Shown here: in pieces, positions 23,099 to 30,869 of the stretch
How the letters are laid out: each line of letters opens with the position of its first letter
Numbering within the stretch: position 1 is the first letter of the stretch
DNA from: JAGOTP01 sp964598725
GTDB taxonomy: Bacteria; Patescibacteriota; Patescibacteriia; 2-12-FULL-60-25
Direction: 5' to 3'
Length of the DNA stretch: 64,000 bases
NCBI GenBank assembly: GCA_964598725.1
Contig: CAZRCW010000002.1
Location: forward strand, 248,001-312,000
Position numbers and translations under genes: made by a program
Notes under the pieces: generated by a model
The model's input: the letters and a program-made list of their open reading frames with translations, nothing else
The model's database searches: none
Told to the model about the DNA's origin: nothing

Positions 23099-24121
23099 TT
23101 ACGCTCGCCACAATAATTTCGGGAACGCCATGTAATACAACAGCTTATTGGTTGGCAAATCCCACGTTCCGATCATATCGATATCCTTTCCACCCCAGCC
23201 GCGCTTAAAGCGTGTAATCCCTTCCCAAGAAGGTTTATAGTATACGTTTGATTTCAATACTGGGTTCGTTCCATACAGATCGTAATACTTTGCTCCTTCG
23301 GCTTTCGCTGTCTTCATCGCCTCCCAATGGAGTAAGTACGGCGCCATCACCTGACGTTCTTTCGACGATGAAGAGCCGTGAAGATAGGTCACTGTTTCGC
23401 CGTAGGCCATTTCCATGTTGGCCGCGAGCGTGTTTCCCTGCCATTCTGCGAACCGTAAACGAGCAAAACCAGACGGAAGAAGAGCCTCACAGGTCGCGCG
23501 CAGGTAGGCATCATCATGTGATGAAAAGCCATCCCGCTCTGCCGTTTCTTTTGTCAGATCGAGGAAAAGCTGAATGTCTTTGTCAGACGAACCACGACGG
23601 ATCGTCACGCCATGTCGTTCAGCGACGCGAATGTTGTAGCGCGTCTTCGGATGCATGGCAGCGAGCAGCTCGGCTTCGGATTGCTCCAAGTCAACTAAAA
23701 TCGTTGCCGCCGGTTCAAGCGCATGGGTACGCTGCATCCGCAGCGGCATCATTCCACGACCTTCCTGGAGCGTCAGTGGCGGTTCAACTCGGAAAAAGAG
23801 GGGTTTGTGTGGAAATTTGAACTTCAGTACTTCTTCTAAAAACGTACAAAAAACTTCACGCGGCTCCGTCACGTGCTGCGCAAAGACCGGACCGCGTGGA
23901 AAGAGCCAATACCCCGTCCCATAGCGTTTCGGATACCAAATACACTGCCCGGCAACCAACCAATGGCCACGTTCGTCGACCAAGGCTAAACGCAAGACCG
24001 TTCGTCCACGTGATTGTTGAAATTCTCCCCAAGCCCAGGCCTGTAAAAAGGCATTCCAAGGATCCGCCTGGATAAAATGATCCCAGACCTTCGCGTCGCT
24101 TACCTGAATCAACTGAGGCAT
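23099..24121 (-). CDS. FemAB/FemX family peptidoglycan-bridge aminoacyltransferase
   Basis: 340 residues forming two GNAT-like halves. These enzymes use aminoacyl-tRNA to add amino acids to the lipid II stem peptide. Family hallmarks: QAWAWGEFQQSRG near the N-terminus, HPKTRYNIRVAERHGV in the middle and the C-terminal block YDLYGTNP ... WEGITRFKRGWGG. No coiled-coil insertion is evident, so it is closer to FemX than to FemA/B. It ends a leftward unit with ruvA (3-base gap) and an unknown gene. A role in cell-wall cross-bridges is likely. Confidence 0.88.
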   Translation of the reverse strand: MPQLIQVSDAKVWDHFIQADPWNAFLQAWAWGEFQQSRGRTVLRLALVDERGHWLVAGQCIWYPKRYGTGYWLFPRGPVFAQHVTEPREVFCTFLEEVLKFKFPHKPLFFRVEPPLTLQEGRGMMPLRMQRTHALEPAATILVDLEQSEAELLAAMHPKTRYNIRVAERHGVTIRRGSSDKDIQLFLDLTKETAERDGFSSHDDAYLRATCEALLPSGFARLRFAEWQGNTLAANMEMAYGETVTYLHGSSSSKERQVMAPYLLHWEAMKTAKAEGAKYYDLYGTNPVLKSNVYYKPSWEGITRFKRGWGGKDIDMIGTWDLPTNKLLYYMAFPKLLWRA

Positions 24122-24124
24122 AAG

Positions 24125-24679
24125 CTAGGACAAAGCTCGGAGCGCTGCTCGGATTCGTTCTGAAGGATCGGTGATATCGGTCGAAATCTGTTTTAACGCA
24201 TCGCGAACTTGAACGGAGGTATAACCCATCCCCTGTAAGGCATCTGCCACATCTCGGTCGACTGATGGAATCTGTTCCGCTTCAACCAACTGCCCCTTCA
24301 ATTCCAAGATAATTTTCTGAGCTGTTTTCTTCCCGACACCCGGCAACGAGGTGAGCGATTCGAGATCCCCCGACATGACCGCACGCTGGACGGTCTCCGC
24401 CGAACCCATCGAAAGCAGCGTCATCGCCACCTTTGGACCGACACCGGACACACTGAGCAATTTCGTGAACAAGCCCAGATCTTGAGACGACAAAAAGCCG
24501 TACAGCTCATGCGTATCTTCCCGTAGTTGTTCATGAATATACACGAACTGCTCTTGCCCTTGTTTGATCAGAGTTAAGAGTGATGTTGGTAACTGCACCC
24601 GATAGCCAACACCTGCCACCTCTAACAGGATGCCCGTCGGGAGCATCTCGATCACTTCCCCGCGCAAAGAGCCGATCAT
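24125..24679 (-). CDS. ruvA: Holliday junction DNA helicase subunit RuvA
   Basis: The Holliday-junction-binding tetramer that loads the RuvB motor. The 184-residue protein has the N-terminal OB domain (MIGSLRGEVIEMLPTGILLE), the two helix-hairpin-helix motifs (LLSVSGVGPKVAMTLLS and LTSLPGVGKKTAQKIILELK) and the C-terminal RuvB-binding domain (DVADALQGMGYTSVQVRDAL). RuvB and RuvC are not in the window. It lies 8 bases after the preceding gene and 3 before the femAB-like gene. Confidence 0.96.
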   Translation of the reverse strand: MIGSLRGEVIEMLPTGILLEVAGVGYRVQLPTSLLTLIKQGQEQFVYIHEQLREDTHELYGFLSSQDLGLFTKLLSVSGVGPKVAMTLLSMGSAETVQRAVMSGDLESLTSLPGVGKKTAQKIILELKGQLVEAEQIPSVDRDVADALQGMGYTSVQVRDALKQISTDITDPSERIRAALRALS

Positions 24680-24687
24680 AGATAGCC

Positions 24688-25059
24688 TCAGGATAACACA
24701 TTCGCCTGCTTCAACAGGTCAACCAAACGAGTGAAGTCCCCTTTCATTGCTTGGATATCCTCAGCACCGGCTAGGATCGTGAAGTTTTTTCCTTGGCGCT
24801 TCAAGATAATTGGTAATTCAGGGTCGTAGGACAACAAAAAGGAACGAACCTGGTCCGGGATCTCGTCCTGATGGTAACTCTGGATCGGTACGAGCGCGGT
24901 TTTGCGTAACGCCTTCCAGGCGGCGCGCTCACCTAAACGGCTGTAGAGCAAGGCATGCAGTTCACAGGCTTCCGTTGCCGGAAATAAGGTCTTTACACGT
25001 TCGACTGGCGATAGATGCTTGGGACTATTCGACCGAAAAATCAAGAGAAGTTCATCCAT
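24688..25059 (-). CDS. Hypothetical protein upstream of ruvA
   Basis: 123 residues starting MDELLLIFRSNSPKHLSPVE. Predicted alpha/beta, with SFLLSYDPELPIILKRQGKN and a C-terminal helix. I do not recognise it. The start at 25059 is chosen because the longer frame runs into the divergent AlkD promoter. It shares a unit with ruvA; the link may only be co-transcription. Confidence 0.6.
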   Translation of the reverse strand: MDELLLIFRSNSPKHLSPVERVKTLFPATEACELHALLYSRLGERAAWKALRKTALVPIQSYHQDEIPDQVRSFLLSYDPELPIILKRQGKNFTILAGAEDIQAMKGDFTRLVDLLKQANVLS

Positions 25060-25101
25060 AGGCACCGATGGTAGCACATCGGATGTGATATGGTAGACCA
25101 T

Positions 25102-25833
25102 ATGAAACCGGCTATTCCAACCCTTAAACAGCTTCGTCTCGAGTTAAAAAAACTAGCCACACCCACCAAAGCCAAGAACTCGGCTGGGTTCTTCAAAACC
25201 GGCCCAGGTGAATACGCAGAAGGCGACCAGTTCCTGGGAATTACCGTACCCGAACTACGCACCATCGCCCGATATTACAAATTGATCCCAAAAGACGAAA
25301 TCCTCCTCCTGCTACGCTCGCCCTTGCATGAAGAGCGACTCTTAGCCCTGTTTCTCCTCATCCAACGCTTCGAACACGCCGCCAGCCATGAACAAGATGA
25401 GATTTATAAGGACTATCTTCGCCATACTACTCACATCAACAACTGGGATTTAGTCGATGCGAGCGCCGCCCAGATCTTAGGCGCCTATCTTGCAACACAA
25501 TCACCAGCCATCATCCGAAAAACACTGACAACACTGGCAGCCTCAGAACTACTTTGGGAACGGCGGATCGCGATAGTCTCCACGTTTCATTGGATTAAAG
25601 AAGGTGATGCTACGTATGCACTCCTTATAGCCAAGAAGTTGCTTTCAGATAAACAGGATCTCATCCAAAAAGCGGTTGGCTGGATGTTACGCGAAGTTGG
25701 AAAACGCTGTTCGGAAGGCACCCTGCGCACTTTTCTAGATGAACATCTCAAGACCATGGGACGAACAACGCTGCGCTACGCCATCGAGCGGTTCCCAGAA
25801 GAGATGCGACGGGACTACCTGCGAAAAACCTAA
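25102..25833 (+). CDS. DNA alkylation repair protein (AlkD-like HEAT repeat)
   Basis: 243 residues of HEAT-like helical repeats. Recognition: QFLGITVPELRTIARYYK near the N-terminus, NNWDLVDASAAQILGAYL (the Trp-Asp region that forms the base-excision site in AlkD glycosylases), and KAVGWMLREVGKR near the C-terminus. It should remove alkylated purines. The TATGGT -10 (25089-25094) ends 7 bases before ATG 25102, so the mRNA is leaderless; the ATG four codons upstream would lie inside the -10. It diverges from the ruvA unit. Confidence 0.88.
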   Translation: MKPAIPTLKQLRLELKKLATPTKAKNSAGFFKTGPGEYAEGDQFLGITVPELRTIARYYKLIPKDEILLLLRSPLHEERLLALFLLIQRFEHAASHEQDEIYKDYLRHTTHINNWDLVDASAAQILGAYLATQSPAIIRKTLTTLAASELLWERRIAIVSTFHWIKEGDATYALLIAKKLLSDKQDLIQKAVGWMLREVGKRCSEGTLRTFLDEHLKTMGRTTLRYAIERFPEEMRRDYLRKT

Positions 25834-25875
25834 ACCTAGCTGAGACATTCTTGGACCTAACAATCGCTTGTTATT

Positions 25876-25907
25876 TATTCGCATTTAGACTAACGTACTT
25901 GCGAATA
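25876..25907 (+). promoter_or_regulatory. Inverted repeat before the Fur-family gene
   Basis: TATTCGCA (25876-25883) and TGCGAATA (25900-25907) form a perfect 8-bp inverted repeat with a 16-base spacer, ending one base before the ATG. It is a probable autoregulatory operator for the Fur-type repressor. Confidence 0.55.
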
Positions 25908-25908
25908 T

Positions 25909-26346
25909 ATGGTCTCCCCTGTTCTCAAAGAACGTATCCGTGTCGCTGGCTTTCGGGCAACACCGAGCCGGTTAGCGGTAGCTGAATTGCTTGAAAAAGC
26001 CCACCAGCCGATCGGCACACCGACCCTGGCCGAAGCGCTCGTCCCAAATCAGCTCGACCTCGCGACCCTCTACCGTACCCTCAACTCGTTCGAGGAGAAG
26101 GGTTTAGTGCGCCATGTCGCCATCGATCAACGCTTTGCCTCCTATGAATGGATCGAGGATGAAGGACATCATCACCATCACTTGGTGTGTAAAACCTGCG
26201 GTTTGATTGAAGAAATTTCGGATTGTGAACTGGAAACATTAGAGAAATCTGTCCTGAATGACGCCAAACAGTTCTTTGAGATCAGCTCACATTCGTTGGA
26301 GTTCTTTGGGGTCTGTAAAACGTGTTCAAAGAAAAAGACGAAATAA
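25909..26346 (+). CDS. Fur family metal-responsive transcriptional regulator
   Basis: 145 residues. The winged helix (RVAGFRATPSRLAVAELLEK ... DLATLYRTLNSFEEKGLV) is followed by the dimerisation/metal domain with GHHHHHLVCKTCGLIEEI and a C-terminal GVCKTCSKKK. The two CxxC pairs form the structural zinc site. Whether it senses iron, zinc, manganese or peroxide cannot be told from sequence alone. It is transcribed alone from a promoter with an 8-bp inverted repeat and ends at a strong terminator. Confidence 0.92.
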   Translation: MVSPVLKERIRVAGFRATPSRLAVAELLEKAHQPIGTPTLAEALVPNQLDLATLYRTLNSFEEKGLVRHVAIDQRFASYEWIEDEGHHHHHLVCKTCGLIEEISDCELETLEKSVLNDAKQFFEISSHSLEFFGVCKTCSKKKTK

Positions 26347-26364
26347 CAAACTCGATCTGGATCA

Positions 26365-26397
26365 GCAAAACCCTCACTTCTTGAGGGTTTTGCTTTT
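26365..26397 (+). terminator. Terminator after the Fur-family gene
   Basis: The stem GCAAAACCCTCA / TGAGGGTTTTGC has a short loop. Its T-tract provides the -35 of the next promoter. Confidence 0.9.
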
Positions 26398-26418
26398 CCT
26401 GGAACCTTTTATTACACT
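26390..26418 (+). promoter_or_regulatory. Promoter for the orotate PRTase gene
   Basis: TTGCTT (26390-26395), 17 bases, TACACT (26413-26418). The 55-base leader contains a CTGGGA/TCCCAG stem-loop and then AGGAGG. Confidence 0.6.
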
Positions 26419-26478
26419 CGCCCACGATCGTAGCTGGGATGGATCCCAGGCTCGTTCCGCCCAGGAGGGGCGCATATC

Positions 26479-27168
26479 ATGGAACGTCCTTTTGAAATGC
26501 CGATAACGGTGCCTCCGCCTCGTGAGGCCATCCTCGCGCTCCTGGACGATCTCCGGGTCCTACGTGAGAACGGCCACTTCGTGTACGTGTCGGGGGTCCA
26601 CGCCGACAACTACTTCCAGAAGAACCTGGCTCTCGCGAACGCGTTCGCGGCCGCTGGGATCGCGTTCCACATCGCCCGGAGCATCGTGGACCAGTTCCCC
26701 GGAGCAGTTCTGCTCGCGCCTGCCTCCGGCGGGATCGGCCTCGTCCAGCTCGTGGCCGACGCGGCTACGCGCATGTGGCCTGACGGACGGTACGTCGCGC
26801 TCTACGCCGAGAAGGTGACAGATGGCGGGTTCGAGATGAAGCGGAACGCGGATTTGCTCGACCTCAACCTGCCGCTCATCGGCATCGAGGACGTTGTCAC
26901 GACGGGCAAGTCCATCCGCGATGTCGAGACGGCCGCGACGCGACACAACGGTCGACGCTTCGATGCCGTCCGCTGCATCTGCGATCGGGGCGTGGACGTC
27001 ACCACGTTTACCACATCGAACTTCTGGGCCTTCCTGGAGCTCCTCCGCCCGGTCTACCAGCCGGACACCTGTCCGATGTGCGCGGAGGGGAAACGGATCG
27101 ACACGGACCTCGGTCACGGCAAGGACTACGTGGCCAAGCACGGCCAGCCGCAACGCACGACCGCCTGA
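26479..27168 (+). CDS. pyrE: Orotate phosphoribosyltransferase-like protein
   Basis: 229 residues. The PRPP-binding motif reads PLIGIEDVVTTGKSIR (about 133-148), the EDVVTTG form typical of orotate phosphoribosyltransferase. VYVSGVHADNYFQKNLALAN near the N-terminus and LYAEKVTDGGFEMKR fit the orotate-binding and catalytic-Lys regions. It would make OMP from orotate and PRPP. A C-terminal CPMCAEGK pair of cysteines is unusual for PyrE. GC content is high, an AGGAGG precedes the start, and it has its own promoter and terminator, so it is probably acquired. Another purine/pyrimidine PRTase function is possible. Confidence 0.8.
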   Translation: MERPFEMPITVPPPREAILALLDDLRVLRENGHFVYVSGVHADNYFQKNLALANAFAAAGIAFHIARSIVDQFPGAVLLAPASGGIGLVQLVADAATRMWPDGRYVALYAEKVTDGGFEMKRNADLLDLNLPLIGIEDVVTTGKSIRDVETAATRHNGRRFDAVRCICDRGVDVTTFTTSNFWAFLELLRPVYQPDTCPMCAEGKRIDTDLGHGKDYVAKHGQPQRTTA

Positions 27169-27239
27169 CGACGAAGATCATCTGCACCGGAACTTGGTCC
27201 GATGAACACGCGGCGCTGCCAAGTATCAGCCCGCCCTCA

Positions 27240-27290
27240 CACCCCTATCGAGCGCATCTCTCAAGCTCGGTCGGGGTGCGTTTCGTTTTT
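27240..27290 (+). terminator. Terminator after the orotate PRTase gene
   Basis: A 14-base imperfect stem (27240-27253 with 27265-27278), followed by CGTTTCGTTTTT. The T-run overlaps the stop of the convergent gene. Confidence 0.85.
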
Positions 27291-28020
27291 AGGCGACTTC
27301 TGGACTATTCAAAATCACGGTTTCACCAGCGCGTGTCGCTGGATCGAAGACAATTCCCATCACACTCAAACGTAGATCCTCTTTTCCCTCTTTTGGCGCG
27401 AGCGCGTCGTAGACCGATTGAACGAATGCAGCAAGATTGGTTTCTGTAAATTCCACTTCAACCGGTGAGCCTTGGAACGAGGGCGTAGGTCGCACGTTTT
27501 CTCCACGATAGGTGGTGATCAACGAACCTTGGCCAGATGCTAAAGGGCAAGTGAAAACAGCACGTCCGGCCGTTCCAATCTCATTGGAACGAATGATATG
27601 CAAGGCAGCCGATGGCGTGCCGTTATTCAAGGTAAACAACCCCGTAATCCGTGGCGTACGATAGGCATCATCTTCATAGGACCAGCCACCCAAATCAAGC
27701 GTCAGACGATCCTGCGCCGCGCCTTCCGAAACGAGATCAACCGCGTCTACCTGGCGTCCGTTCCCGATCACAAACCCCTGCTGACCAATGCGAAGCGAAG
27801 TGTACTGTAATAAATCCAACTTACCGCGAGCCATCACCTTGAGATTCGTCGTCTGCACGCTGATTGCGGTTCTGTCGGCATTTAAGACGTATTTCTTTGC
27901 CTTACTTGAAGCGCTGCGTACCGTGACAAAATAGACACCAACGATCTGTTCCCCCATTTTTCCCAGCACAATGCCACGTCCTGGATAATCGAGGCTGGAA
28001 AGATGATCTGTGAGTTGCAT
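27289..28020 (-). CDS. IMP cyclohydrolase, PurO-like (PF07826-type)
   Basis: 243 residues resembling the stand-alone IMP cyclohydrolase family, which closes FAICAR to IMP, the last step of purine synthesis. Recognisable blocks: LDYPGRGIVLGK and VGVYFVTVRSASSKAKKYV at the N-terminus, YRTPRITGLFTL in the middle, and SLITTYRGENVRPTPSFQGS near the C-terminus. It is unrelated to bacterial bifunctional PurH. No other purine-synthesis gene is in the window. It starts MQLTDHLSSL and converges with the pyrE-like gene. Family assignment is good; in vivo activity is inferred. Confidence 0.8.
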   Translation of the reverse strand: MQLTDHLSSLDYPGRGIVLGKMGEQIVGVYFVTVRSASSKAKKYVLNADRTAISVQTTNLKVMARGKLDLLQYTSLRIGQQGFVIGNGRQVDAVDLVSEGAAQDRLTLDLGGWSYEDDAYRTPRITGLFTLNNGTPSAALHIIRSNEIGTAGRAVFTCPLASGQGSLITTYRGENVRPTPSFQGSPVEVEFTETNLAAFVQSVYDALAPKEGKEDLRLSVMGIVFDPATRAGETVILNSPEVA

Positions 28021-28061
28021 ACACCTAAGAATGCCTTGCCCGCAGGCTTTTGCCTATATTC

Positions 28062-29708
28062 TTAGAAGTTCAACAAGCTCATCGCTTGATCGTAGGTCGT
28101 GGGGCGGGTGTCCACGATGCCAGGATTGCGTATGATTGCACCGGATTCCGTGCCAGCGGTAAAGCCGCAACTCGTCGTGGATGGAATTGCTGAAGCCCCG
28201 TTCCAATAGATCGTTCCGCTCGCTGTCACACCGGTCAGGCCATGATTCAACCGTTCGCAAACGATTGGCATCCGGCCGTTCGTATCAACGATCGTATTAT
28301 TCCGAAGCGTTACTCCATCGGTCGAAGCGCGCGGCCCGTTTCCGGCTCGGGACTGCACGACCACCTGCGCATTATTCAAGAACAGGTTTCGTTCAACTAA
28401 GGTGTTCTTTGCATCGAAGAGAGCGAGTCCGCCATACGCTCCATGCGCAATCACATTGTGACGGAAGATGGTATCGATTGCTTCATATTGTTCACCGCCC
28501 AGCAATTCGACATCCGTTGACCCACCGATCCCCCAGATCGGGTTTCCATCAATCCCCCCACGTTGGTTATCGATCACGTTATCCTCAATTAAGGCGCGTT
28601 TTGAGCCACCTTTCACGTAACCCGCCATATTTCCTACATCGTGGATGAAGTTGCGACGGATAATCGCGTCATCAACATCGACCAAGTCGAGCGCTTCCTG
28701 CCAGACCGATTCGTCGCCGTTCGTTCGACGACCGGGACGCGCCAATTCACAACCCTCGATCGTGATGTGATGAGCCTGGTTTACTTTGAGTACATCTCCA
28801 TCATCCCCTGCGTCGTGCAAATAGAGGTTGCGTAACGTAATGTGGTGCGCTCCATCTTGCACGTGAAAAACATCGTTGCTCGTATGATGAACTTCCAAGC
28901 CTTCGAAAACGATGTACGCGGCACCGTCGCCAACATTGAACGACTCGTCGCCGGTAGAGGTGAACTTCGCAGAGCTGCGTACTCCGTCCGCGATGATGTA
29001 GATCGGATTCGTCGCCGTCCCCTGTTTATCGATCCAGAGCTGCTGAGTGAGGGCGTACGAACCTGGCGCGATACGAATCAGATCACCCGGACGAGCATCT
29101 CCAATAGCCGCACGTAAGGCGCTCACGCTGCTCACCCGAACCGTTCGGAGAACGCCTGGGTACGTAACCGGAGTCGAAGTCGGTGGAGCTGGCAGATCAC
29201 GATCCGCTTCGATACTGCTCGCCTGAGCACGTTCAGCCGCTGGATTATAGTCGCTCACCTGCGAGATCGGCTGACCAACCGTGTAGTTTGTAAAGAATGC
29301 GTCTGGAAGATCCTCGACCTGACGAGCCCAGCTCGCTCCATAGAGCGCCCGTGCAATCTCTTCCGTTTGAACCCAACGTAAGACCGCTCCATGGCTGACC
29401 GCGTAGACTTTTGGATCGGTCGTGACTTTGACGAGCTTCACACCCGGTCGATACGTCACGTTCGCTCGAAGACGGAGCGCGGCGAGCGCCTGATCGGAGA
29501 TCGACTGCACTCCGGCGAAATCGCTAAACCAAGTGAAATAGGTCTTCTCATTCGGAAACGCGTAACGATCACCATCAGCTGTGGCGTAATAGACAGCCGG
29601 CGTCGAAGCCTTGACCAAGCCTGGTACAGCCGCGTGGCTCGCAAGTGGCAGACCGAGTGCGATCGTTACAGCAGAGAGACCAAGAATGCGTAAAAAGAGG
29701 TATTTCAT
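28062..29708 (-). CDS. Secreted right-handed beta-helix protein with N-terminal FPN/YFTWF domain
   Basis: 548 residues. A signal peptide (MKYLFLRILGLSAVTIALGL) is followed by a domain of about 115 residues beginning YYATADGDRYAFPNEKTYFT, shared with the C-terminus of the protein at 20864-22459. After a linker comes a parallel beta-helix (about 190-530), rich in the N-x-I/L turns of PbH1 repeats (ITLRNLYLHDAGDDGDVLKV, IRRNFIHDVGNMAGYV). The fold is that of polysaccharide lyases and surface adhesins; catalytic residues cannot be assigned. The start at 29708 puts the signal first. Probably extracellular or wall-bound. Confidence 0.85.
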   Translation of the reverse strand: MKYLFLRILGLSAVTIALGLPLASHAAVPGLVKASTPAVYYATADGDRYAFPNEKTYFTWFSDFAGVQSISDQALAALRLRANVTYRPGVKLVKVTTDPKVYAVSHGAVLRWVQTEEIARALYGASWARQVEDLPDAFFTNYTVGQPISQVSDYNPAAERAQASSIEADRDLPAPPTSTPVTYPGVLRTVRVSSVSALRAAIGDARPGDLIRIAPGSYALTQQLWIDKQGTATNPIYIIADGVRSSAKFTSTGDESFNVGDGAAYIVFEGLEVHHTSNDVFHVQDGAHHITLRNLYLHDAGDDGDVLKVNQAHHITIEGCELARPGRRTNGDESVWQEALDLVDVDDAIIRRNFIHDVGNMAGYVKGGSKRALIEDNVIDNQRGGIDGNPIWGIGGSTDVELLGGEQYEAIDTIFRHNVIAHGAYGGLALFDAKNTLVERNLFLNNAQVVVQSRAGNGPRASTDGVTLRNNTIVDTNGRMPIVCERLNHGLTGVTASGTIYWNGASAIPSTTSCGFTAGTESGAIIRNPGIVDTRPTTYDQAMSLLNF

Positions 29709-29777
29709 AGAAGCTGTCTTCAGCATAGACCGATTCGGCATCGGTTGCTACCCTCGAACAAACCTCTTTTCTTTCGT

Positions 29778-30227
29778 ATGCAAGAACCCATCAACTTCAT
29801 CGAGACACGTTTTCACTATCTCTCGCCCTTTTCTGCTCATCGCATCGAGATCTGGGGCGAAGTCTTTCCTACGGCTGAACACGCCTACCAAGCCTCACGC
29901 ATCATTCCTGGGCCAGAACGAGAGCTCATAAAATCTGCAGCGAGTCCGAAGGACGCTTGGCGCGAAGGGCAGAAATACTACAAAGATCTGCCTGGATATG
30001 CCGTTCCGAATTTTGATAAAGCGGCTGTCATGGAGGAGATTTTTCGCGCCAAGCTCGCTCAACACCCTGAGATCGCTGAAATCTTAAAAGAATCCGGCGA
30101 ACGTGAATTACTCAAAGTTTGGCCAACCGATTTCTATTGGGGTACCGGCCACGATAATTCCGGACAGAATGTCATGGGCAAACTCTGGATGAAACTCCGA
30201 GCCGAATTGAATCAAACAACAAACTAG
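29778..30227 (+). CDS. NADAR (YbiA-like) family protein
   Basis: 149 residues. The NADAR family cleaves N-glycosidic bonds in riboflavin-pathway intermediates and ADP-ribose-like compounds. Hallmarks: the N-terminal FIETRFHYLSPFSAH, EVFPTAEHAYQASR with the catalytic Glu-His region, and the C-terminal YWGTGHDNSGQNVMGKLWM. I start at the ATG at 29778; the upstream extension lies in the promoter region shared with the beta-helix gene. It overlaps the convergent DUF2238 gene by 4 bases. Confidence 0.88.
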   Translation: MQEPINFIETRFHYLSPFSAHRIEIWGEVFPTAEHAYQASRIIPGPERELIKSAASPKDAWREGQKYYKDLPGYAVPNFDKAAVMEEIFRAKLAQHPEIAEILKESGERELLKVWPTDFYWGTGHDNSGQNVMGKLWMKLRAELNQTTN

Positions 30228-30835
30228 TTTTTCTGTTTTGCAAGGTAGCGATCGTACATCTTTCCAAAGAAAATACAGGCGATCAACCCACCGATCAGCG
30301 CAAACAACATGTCGGTTTGGGTATCCCAGATATAGCCCTGCGTTCCCAAGAAAGCGTCTGCTGAACCACCGAGCAGTTCTGAAGCACTCCACTCAATCAA
30401 TTCGTAGGTAACGGTCACAAGTGCAACTACCCCCATCACGTACGAGCTGATCCAGCCTTTCTTAGCAAACACGTTTTTCCGAATTACGAGCTCACGCACC
30501 AAGAACGCCGGGAAAAAGCCCTGAATAAAATGGCCCAGCTTATCGTAGTTATTTCGTTCCCAATGGAAGATCTCGCCTAGCCAAGCGAAGAGCGGATTTT
30601 CTGCGTAGGTGTATTTCCCGCCGTAAAACAGAATCAGACTGTGGATCAGAATCAAGACGTAGGCGGCTCGCGAGAACTTGAACCAACGATACGAAATAAT
30701 CAGCGCTGCCACTCCGATCAAGCTTGGTGCTACCTCCATCCACCAGGTCGCATAATCATGCGGCGAGATCGCCGACCAGCCGAGTCCAACAAGGTAGATC
30801 GCTCCGACGATGAGAAAGAAGGTTCTTTGTGACAT
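30224..30835 (-). CDS. DUF2238 (YjdF-like) inner-membrane protein
   Basis: 203 residues with about six membrane helices. The conserved patch HWERNNYDKLGHFIQGFFPA and the later ELIEWSASELLGGSADAFLGTQGYIWDTQTDM, with its Glu and Asp residues facing the membrane, are diagnostic of DUF2238. Biochemical function is unknown. It lies 34 bases downstream of the P-type ATPase start region on the same strand side and converges with the NADAR gene. Confidence 0.85.
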   Translation of the reverse strand: MSQRTFFLIVGAIYLVGLGWSAISPHDYATWWMEVAPSLIGVAALIISYRWFKFSRAAYVLILIHSLILFYGGKYTYAENPLFAWLGEIFHWERNNYDKLGHFIQGFFPAFLVRELVIRKNVFAKKGWISSYVMGVVALVTVTYELIEWSASELLGGSADAFLGTQGYIWDTQTDMLFALIGGLIACIFFGKMYDRYLAKQKN

Positions 30836-30869
30836 AAAGACATCATACCAAAGACGTCTCGTTTTCGCT

